From Synergistaceae bacterium OttesenSCG-928-I11 (GTDB lineage Bacteria; Synergistota; Synergistia; Synergistales; Synergistaceae): 64,000 nucleotides of DNA. The translations under genes were made by a program, and so were the position numbers. This document shows positions 58,854 through 64,000 of this stretch, piece by piece (positions within the stretch are counted from its first letter, which is position 1; each line of letters starts with the position of its first letter). The notes beneath the pieces are model-generated. The model did no database searches and was not told the origin of the DNA. It was given only the letters and a program-made list of their open reading frames with translations. Location of the stretch: the NCBI GenBank assembly GCA_030266365.1, contig JAJDHV010000002.1, positions 1-64,000 on the forward strand, read 5' to 3'.

Positions 58854-60281
58854 ATGGCACAAAACAAAACGCATGGCAAAAAAATTTTTGTAAGTATCCT
58901 GGCACTTCTGCTGCTCGGCATTGCGGCGGCAACGGCGCTCGCCGCCCCACGCACGGGGGACGACGTCTACACGCAGAACCCGATCGCACGCATCGCACGC
59001 GAAGCGTCGCCCGCAGTCGTCAACATCGATACGGAGACGATGGTGACGCGCAACCCGCACCCGTTCGCGAACGATCCGTTCTTCCGCGAGTTCTTCGGGC
59101 AGGAGTTCGAGCGCTTCAACCGCACGATCCCGATGCGCGGCAAGGGGTCGGGCTTCATCGTGGACAAGGAGGGCTACATCCTCACCAACAACCACGTCGT
59201 CGAGGGCGCGGACAAGATCACGGTGACGATGCAGGACGGACGCCACCTCGACGCGGAGTTGATCGGCAAGGACCCGACGTTCGACCTCGCGGTCGTCAAG
59301 ATCGACGCGGATAAGCTGCCCGCCCTGCCGCTCGGCGACTCGGACGCGGCGGAGGTCGGGGAGTGGGTCGTCGCGATCGGCAACCCGCACGGTTTCGAAC
59401 ACACGGTGACCGCGGGCATCATCTCGGCGAAGAACCGCACGCTCCAGGCGGCGGACATCAACTTCCAGGGCTTCATGCAGACCGACGCCGCCATCAACCC
59501 CGGCAACAGCGGCGGCCCGCTGATCAACCTGAATGGCGAGGTCGTCGGCATCAACACGGCGATCGTCCCGTACGCGCAGGGCATCGGATTTGCAGTGCCG
59601 GTCAACATGGCCAAACAGGTCATGGACGATCTCATCAAGCACGGCGAGGTCAAGCGCGGATGGCTCGGCGTCATGCTCCAGACGCTCACGCCGGGATTCG
59701 CCGAGACGTATAAAATCCCCACGGAAGAGGGCGCGATCGTCTCCGACATCGTGACGGATTCCCCGGCGGAGAAAGCGGGCTTCAAGCGCGGCGACGTCAT
59801 CGTTGCCGTCGACGGAGAGAAGATCAAGAACAGCCAGGACGTCGTCCTGCGCATCCGCAACAAGCTGGCGGGCGATCGCGTGAAGGTCGAAGTCTACCGC
59901 GACGGCAGGAAGACGAACCTCAACGTGACCCTGGGCGACATCCCCGGCAAGGAGGGGGAGAAGAGGGAGGTCCGCCGCACGGACGGCAAGGCCCCGAAGC
60001 AGTCCTCCGAGCGCATTGGCGTGACGGTGAGCGAGATCGACGACAAGCTGAAGGACGAATTCGGCCTCCCCTCCGACAAGGGCCTCGTCGTGACGGCGGT
60101 CGAGCGTGGCTCGATTGCGGCCCAGCTCGGTCTCAAGGTCGGCGACCAGATTTTCGAGGCCAACCGCAAGCGTGTGGAGAGCATCTCCGACTGGGAGAAG
60201 ATTATCGACAAGGACCCAAGCACGGTCGTCCTGCTTGTCTCTAGAGAGGGGCAGACACTGTTCTTCTCGTATAAAAAATAA
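58854..60281 (+). CDS. HtrA/DegP family periplasmic serine protease
   Basis: About 475 residues; ATG 58854 follows ATGGAGGTG. Signal region KKIFVSILALLLLGIAAATA then LAAPR. Trypsin-like domain: ILTNNHVVEGAD (His), FDLAVVKID (Asp), TDAAINPGNSGGPLINLNG (Ser). Two PDZ domains follow: the first at about 270-355 (RGWLGVMLQTL ... GDVIVAVDGEKI) and the second at the C-terminus (GLVVTAVERGSIAAQLGLKV). It degrades or refolds misfolded envelope proteins. Ends at a strong terminator. Confidence 0.96.
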   Translation: MAQNKTHGKKIFVSILALLLLGIAAATALAAPRTGDDVYTQNPIARIAREASPAVVNIDTETMVTRNPHPFANDPFFREFFGQEFERFNRTIPMRGKGSGFIVDKEGYILTNNHVVEGADKITVTMQDGRHLDAELIGKDPTFDLAVVKIDADKLPALPLGDSDAAEVGEWVVAIGNPHGFEHTVTAGIISAKNRTLQAADINFQGFMQTDAAINPGNSGGPLINLNGEVVGINTAIVPYAQGIGFAVPVNMAKQVMDDLIKHGEVKRGWLGVMLQTLTPGFAETYKIPTEEGAIVSDIVTDSPAEKAGFKRGDVIVAVDGEKIKNSQDVVLRIRNKLAGDRVKVEVYRDGRKTNLNVTLGDIPGKEGEKREVRRTDGKAPKQSSERIGVTVSEIDDKLKDEFGLPSDKGLVVTAVERGSIAAQLGLKVGDQIFEANRKRVESISDWEKIIDKDPSTVVLLVSREGQTLFFSYKK

Positions 60282-60316
60282 ACCGAGGCGACAGAAAAAA
60301 AATCGCAACCAAAAAT

Positions 60317-60358
60317 CGAGGCCCCGCGCTTTTTACTGCGCGGAGCCTCGTTTTTTTT
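60317..60358 (+). terminator. Terminator of the htrA-like gene
   Basis: CGAGGCcCCGCGC/GCGCGGAGCCTCG stem followed by TTTTTTTT. Confidence 0.9.
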
Positions 60359-60394
60359 GAACGCTGCTGCGTCTGCTTCGGCGATTTTACAGGC

Positions 60395-62575
60395 CTATTT
60401 CCCTGTGCCAAGCATCTTCGCAGTTTCGGCGTTCGTTCTCTCGTCGTCGTATATGAACATGGAGAGTATTTCTCTTAAGTTGTCCACGCCGCTCGTCACA
60501 TTCTGCGCCTCCTGTGCCACATTCTCACTCGCCGCCGATGTGTCGCCGGTGGCGGAGCGGATGCCGTCCAGGTTGCCGACCGTGCTCGCGGTATCCCTCG
60601 ACGCCTGTGTTACGGATTTTACGATCTCGTCGCTGGTTGTCGCCTGTTTCTGTGCTGCTGCCGCGATGTTCTGCATGCTTTCGCTCAGCGCGTCGACCTC
60701 CTGAAGACTTTGCCAGAGCATGTCCTTTGCTTTCCCGGCCATGTCGACGGTGCGGCCCAGCATGTCCGCCAGCTCGCTTATGATCGAGTCGGCGTCGCGC
60801 GTGTCGTCCTGGAGGTTGGTGATAAGCTTCTGCACTTCCTGAGCGGCGGTGCCGGAGTTCTCGGCAAGTTTGCGAACCTCTTCCGCGACGACGGCGAAGC
60901 CCTTCCCTGCCTCCCCGGCGCGCGCCGCCTCTATCGCGGCGTTCAGCGCGAGCAGATTGGTCTGGTCTGCGATGCCCGTTATGATGGAGACGAAATTGGC
61001 GATCGAGCTGACCGACGAACCGACCTTGTTGATCGACGTGCCGCTGTCCTTCGAACGCTGCCCTGCCGTCGCGATCAGGTCCACCACCTGCGTCACTTCG
61101 CCCGCGGCGTCCCTTGTGAGGCGAGTCGTCTTGCCGGCAGCCTGCGCGCCCTTCTCGGCGGCGGCCGAGGTTGAGTTGGAAGCGGTCGACACCTCCTCGA
61201 CGCTTGTGTTCACCTGTTCCAGCGCGGCGGAGTTCGACTGCGACAGGCTGGTGACCTCGTCGACCGACGCTTTGATCTCCTCCATGGAGGCCACCGTTTC
61301 CTGCGACAGGGCGGCGAGGTTCTGCGCCGTCGCACTAAAACCTACCGAGGCTTTGTCCAGATCGGAGAAGACATTCGAAAGGCTAACCTGGAGCCTCATA
61401 TAGCCTCTGGCCATATCGCCGATTTCGTCGTTTCCGTATTTGAGCAACCATGTTTTGGATTTGTCGGTGGTGAAGTTGAGGTCGGAGGCACGCTTCAAGA
61501 GCCCCGAAATTGCCACGATCGGTTTCACGATACCTCCGATGATGAGATAGAGCACGAAAGAGAGGATGAGCAGGCCCGCAACGACGGCAAGCACCGTGTT
61601 CCTGGTCGTCGCTTTGGCCTCTCGCAGCATATCCTCGACCAGAACGTTTGCGTTGAAGGACATATGCTGCTTCGCACCACCGATGCTTATGGGCGCATAG
61701 GCTTTCATCACCATCTTGCCACTTACGACGGAGCGGTCATAGACCGAGTACCCAACGCCGCCGGCGACTGCTTTGAGCGTTTCGTCGAGGTATTTCGATC
61801 CTTTCAGAACCGCGTCGACGTTCTTCCCGATATCGTCCTTGCGTGTCGCGTAGATCAGGGTTCCTCCGTTCGCGATCAGCAGCGCAGTAGTTTTGTCGCT
61901 AATGATCTTCGTCCCTGACAGCATTTTTTGAATGGCCGAGTACTCCAGATCGGCCCCCACGACCCCCGAGACTTTGCCGCCGAACCTTATCGGGACGCAC
62001 AGGCTTGATACAACCTGCCTGGTGCCGTCCGGGTAGATATATTCGGCGGGTTCGGTGATCGTGACGTTTCCGGTTGAGAGCGGCACCTTGTACCAGGCCT
62101 CCTGCCCGGGTGTGTTGATCAGAGCGGCGTTGACGTCGTTCGTCCTCTTGGTCTTCCCGCCGCCGAGATCGTTGACCACGTAGGCCAGTTGTCCCGTCTC
62201 GTCGTGACCCTCGGTTCCGGCGTAAAGCGAGTCTTGGCCGTCGAAGGCGTTCGGCTCAAACGCAGTCCACATGTTGATCGTTCCCGAACTGGCGGCGGCG
62301 CCAGCAGCGATGATGTTTTCCAGAACGTTTCTCGCGTCGGGGGTCGACCTATCCATTTTTTCGATGATCGCCGCGACTGTCGTAACGACATTGAGCTCGC
62401 GCTCCATGGCGATCTGAACGTCCTTCGCGACTTTGTCGACTGCCTCCAGAGTCAGTTTCTCCGCGTCCGCCTGCGATTTGCCAAACATGGCAAACCCCAC
62501 GTACGCGACGATCAGGGCGAAAAGAAGAACAACCACGCTGAGAATCTTGATCGACATTTTCGCACGCAATTTCAA
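60395..62575 (-). CDS. Methyl-accepting chemotaxis protein with Cache sensor
   Basis: About 726 residues from TTG 62575, 10 bases after GAGAAGG (TTG 62581 is also possible). First membrane helix [20 protein letters not shown]. Large extracytoplasmic double-Cache domain of about 270 residues with [39 protein letters not shown] and [16 protein letters not shown]; such domains bind amino acids or small acids. Second helix [24 protein letters not shown], and the signalling tip [20 protein letters not shown] and [19 protein letters not shown]. Cytoplasmic tip resembles that of the receptor at 37438, but the sensors differ. Confidence 0.95.
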   Translation of the reverse strand: MKLRAKMSIKILSVVVLLFALIVAYVGFAMFGKSQADAEKLTLEAVDKVAKDVQIAMERELNVVTTVAAIIEKMDRSTPDARNVLENIIAAGAAASSGTINMWTAFEPNAFDGQDSLYAGTEGHDETGQLAYVVNDLGGGKTKRTNDVNAALINTPGQEAWYKVPLSTGNVTITEPAEYIYPDGTRQVVSSLCVPIRFGGKVSGVVGADLEYSAIQKMLSGTKIISDKTTALLIANGGTLIYATRKDDIGKNVDAVLKGSKYLDETLKAVAGGVGYSVYDRSVVSGKMVMKAYAPISIGGAKQHMSFNANVLVEDMLREAKATTRNTVLAVVAGLLILSFVLYLIIGGIVKPIVAISGLLKRASDLNFTTDKSKTWLLKYGNDEIGDMARGYMRLQVSLSNVFSDLDKASVGFSATAQNLAALSQETVASMEEIKASVDEVTSLSQSNSAALEQVNTSVEEVSTASNSTSAAAEKGAQAAGKTTRLTRDAAGEVTQVVDLIATAGQRSKDSGTSINKVGSSVSSIANFVSIITGIADQTNLLALNAAIEAARAGEAGKGFAVVAEEVRKLAENSGTAAQEVQKLITNLQDDTRDADSIISELADMLGRTVDMAGKAKDMLWQSLQEVDALSESMQNIAAAAQKQATTSDEIVKSVTQASRDTASTVGNLDGIRSATGDTSAASENVAQEAQNVTSGVDNLREILSMFIYDDERTNAETAKMLGTGK

Positions 62576-62639
62576 CTGCAACACACCTTCTCTCTTATGA
62601 TGGATGAAAGCAACTTTCGTCAAAGGACAAGGTAACGCG

Positions 62640-62900
62640 GCGACAAATTTCTTTTTGGAAAAAGAGGGGAAACGATTATAGATATTTTACACCTTATTTC
62701 ATGCAATCACTCAAAAAATAGAAAAAAATGGCCACGGCCAACGATAGTTTTCAATAATGTGATTACATAAATATATATTGTTGATAATATATTATAACAA
62801 TAAAAGAACGCGAATGGTTTTGCGAAAAGTGGTTGAAATATATTCAAAGTCGAAAATTCCTCGAAATCTGTAAATCGATCGACAAGCTGCGGGAAGAAAA
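62640..62900. other. AT-rich spacer before the relic region
   Basis: No gene is supported. Contains TATATATTGTTGATAATATA-type near-palindromic AT sequence around 62770-62800, and upstream signals for the chemoreceptor on the minus strand could lie here. Confidence 0.45.
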
Positions 62901-62987
62901 GCTGCCACGATCAACAGGTGCACGGCCAGCCTGCGCGCTGTGTTCAGTTGGGCCGTGAAACGCGGTTTTATCGAAGAAAATCCCCTT
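62901..62987 (+). pseudogene. Fragment of a tyrosine recombinase (core-binding domain)
   Basis: In one frame the text reads ATINRCTASLRAVFSWAVKR then GFIEENPL, the pattern of integrase core-binding domains; the intact integrase in this window has TVNKILSALTAALNWGVKKR at the equivalent place. No start and an early stop, and only about 29 codons remain. It abuts the truncated Fic gene on the other strand. Confidence 0.65.
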
Positions 62988-63201
62988 TGGCGATGTTGAC
63001 GTTACGTATCTCTCCGGCAAAGTCGTAGATGTCGCCGAAGAGCGTTCTGTGTATCTCTGCCAACGCAGCGTATGTTCCAGCTTCAAGCTCATCCAGACGC
63101 CCACTTTCAAAAAGCAGGGCAGCCTTCTTTTTGCTTATTTTTTCCTCTGCGCGAGCGAGTTCTACAGAGTCGGCGATTCCAAGCTTGTTATTCAAAGTCA
63201 T
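62968..63201 (-). pseudogene. Truncated Fic-family protein, N-terminal part
   Basis: 77 codons from ATG 63201 (GAGGAGG 10 bases upstream). [40 protein letters not shown] and [11 protein letters not shown] match the start of Fic/cell-filamentation proteins. The frame stops at the junction with the integrase fragment, so the HPFxxGNG catalytic motif is missing and AMPylation activity is excluded. Starts 15 bases after the stop of the preceding gene, as if in one operon. Confidence 0.75.
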
Positions 63202-63216
63202 CGTGCTCAATCCTCC

Positions 63217-63786
63217 TCAGCAAGTCTTTACTTTCCAGAATCCGCTGCGGTCGGAGCCCTGGCGCTCAAGGAGACCCTTCTCCTTCAAAGCCCTGATTCG
63301 GTTTGATATCGTCTGCCTGCTGACTGACAGCTTTGTGGCAAGTTCTTTTGTTGTATATCGCGGGTTTTTTGTGAGCATCTGCAAAAGCGTGCGTTCTGCT
63401 TCTGTCACATCTGTAAAGCTATCTGTAAAGTTTTCTGTAAACCTATCTGTAAACCCGTTTGATGTCGGAGAGCCTTTTCCTCTTACTATGCGGTCCTCTG
63501 GAGCCGTAAACTTGATCATGATATCGCCGGGATTGATGGTGTATTCGGGGCGGGGTATTCCGTCGGCTTCGCAAGCACGGCATATTTTTTCGACTCCGCG
63601 CCCCCAGCTTTCGATATACCCTGCCAGATAAAAGATATTTGCGATCGTGGGGTTGAACGGTTTCGATACATGCTTGCCCATCAGGTTTTCTATCGTCCAC
63701 GACTCAGGGAGGCGGCCGATGTTGCCAATGTAGAGTCTGTCGTCGTAAACGCTGATCTGGATTGGGATGCCGCTGGCATAGTCCTT
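63217..63786 (-). pseudogene. AlbA_2/RecG-like C-terminal regulator, truncated
   Basis: The frame runs from about 63786: YASGIPIQISVYDDRLYIGN, then LPESWTIENLMGKHVSKPFN, NPTIANIFYLAGYIESWGRG and VEKICRACEADGIPRPEY match the HATPase_c_4 part of Schlafen-AlbA_2 ATP-binding regulators. A winged helix follows (TTKELATKLSVSRQTISNRI), with a repetitive linker of FTD/FTE units at about 63420-63460. The N-terminal AlbA_2 domain is missing; a stop and the edge of another element lie upstream. Confidence 0.75.
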
Positions 63787-64000
63787 GTGTTATGCCAAGT
63801 TGCACATTATGCCAAGTAAACGCCTAAGCGCATGACTTTCTAGAACTCCAGCCCTATTTTACTATACATAACGTGCTACCTTCAAACCGTTTCTTTCTAA
63901 AATACGGATGGAGGTGCACCATGAAAGTAAATGAAATCCAATCGACAGCGGTGGCGCTCTACGAGCGGATGACCCATGACGGTTACAGCCAAAGCATCAT
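63787..64000. mobile_element. Left edge of another mobile element
   Basis: At the break in the AlbA_2-like gene there are two spaced copies of TTATGCCAAGT (63789-63799 and 63807-63817), then unrelated sequence and a new gene start at 63921. Such repeated ends followed by a recombinase are usual for insertion elements. The rest lies outside the window. Confidence 0.5.
63921..64000 (+). CDS. Start of a probable site-specific recombinase (partial)
   Basis: ATG 63921 after GGAGG. Only 26 codons: MKVNEIQSTAVALYERMTHD and GYSQSI. The helix with LYERMTHDGYSQSI resembles the N-terminal SAM-like domain of tyrosine recombinases in transposons. Truncated by the window end, so the call is tentative. Confidence 0.45.
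   Translation, partial: MKVNEIQSTAVALYERMTHDGYSQSI

Noticed and set aside
60395-62575. Gene duplication of the two chemoreceptors in the window
   Set aside because: They share only the universal signalling tip; the sensor domains are of different types (helical bundle versus double Cache).

Overview
The window looks like chromosomal DNA of an anaerobic, amino-acid- and organic-acid-using bacterium. It is GC-rich in most genes, with AAAAAATT/TTTTT runs inside otherwise GC-rich codons. It carries a citrate lyase locus with a tripartite tricarboxylate transporter, a liv-type branched-chain amino acid importer, many GTG/TTG starts with strong Shine-Dalgarno sequences, and abundant hairpin terminators. 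I favour a member of the Synergistota (Synergistaceae-like). This is inferred from gene content and style; there is no rRNA in the window to confirm it.

Layout. 1-342: 3' end of queA. 418-8967 (minus): four large secreted or lipid-anchored proteins of two paralogous families in the order A1-B1-B2-A2, with related terminators after B1, B2 and A2. 9162-13036 (plus): methionine synthesis (stand-alone MetH activation protein, metF, metH lacking its activation domain). 13115-18053 (plus): trp operon with a three-Trp leader peptide and attenuator, then trpD, trpCF, trpB, trpA. 18201-18692: flavodoxin-like protein. 18747-22553 (minus): an apparently complete serine operon (class V aminotransferase, SerA, histidine phosphatase) preceded by what looks like a serine-codon leader peptide and attenuator. 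22589-23316: NYN-domain protein with a terminator in its 5' UTR.

23654-35746 is a citrate-fermentation locus: citDEF, citG divergent from a GntR/FCD regulator, tctCBA and citC. A toxin-antitoxin pair, a MATE pump and a secreted C39-like peptidase lie inside it. A 31-bp near-identical sequence sits just downstream of the citD and gntR promoters and is a good candidate operator. 36054-39195: aminotransferase and a chemoreceptor. 39450-40945: a DUF3574-like secreted protein, a frameshifted small gene and a gene-poor stretch. 40977-45758 (minus): livFGMH and the binding protein. 45928-53500: MFS transporter, IclR regulator, several uncharacterised envelope proteins, a candidate small RNA, a pentapeptide-repeat protein, a cyclase-family hydrolase and a secreted protein.

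53584-58507 is a 4.9-kb integrated element in the 3' end of tRNA-Glu(CTC), bounded by 48-bp identical repeats. It holds a tyrosine recombinase, a HigBA-like module, an antitoxin-like orphan, an FtsK-like/IS3 transposase chimera and a truncated subtilisin-like protease. It also appears to supply a replacement terminator for the tRNA. Beyond it are tRNA-Gln(CTG), an HtrA protease and a Cache-domain chemoreceptor. The right end (62.9-64 kb) is a patchwork of relics (integrase fragment, Fic N-terminus, AlbA/RecG-like C-terminus) ending at the edge of another mobile element.

Three dispersed 175-205-bp palindromic elements (15854, 35796, 44459) share arm sequences but differ in their central palindromes. 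Two of them lie inside operons (trp and liv).
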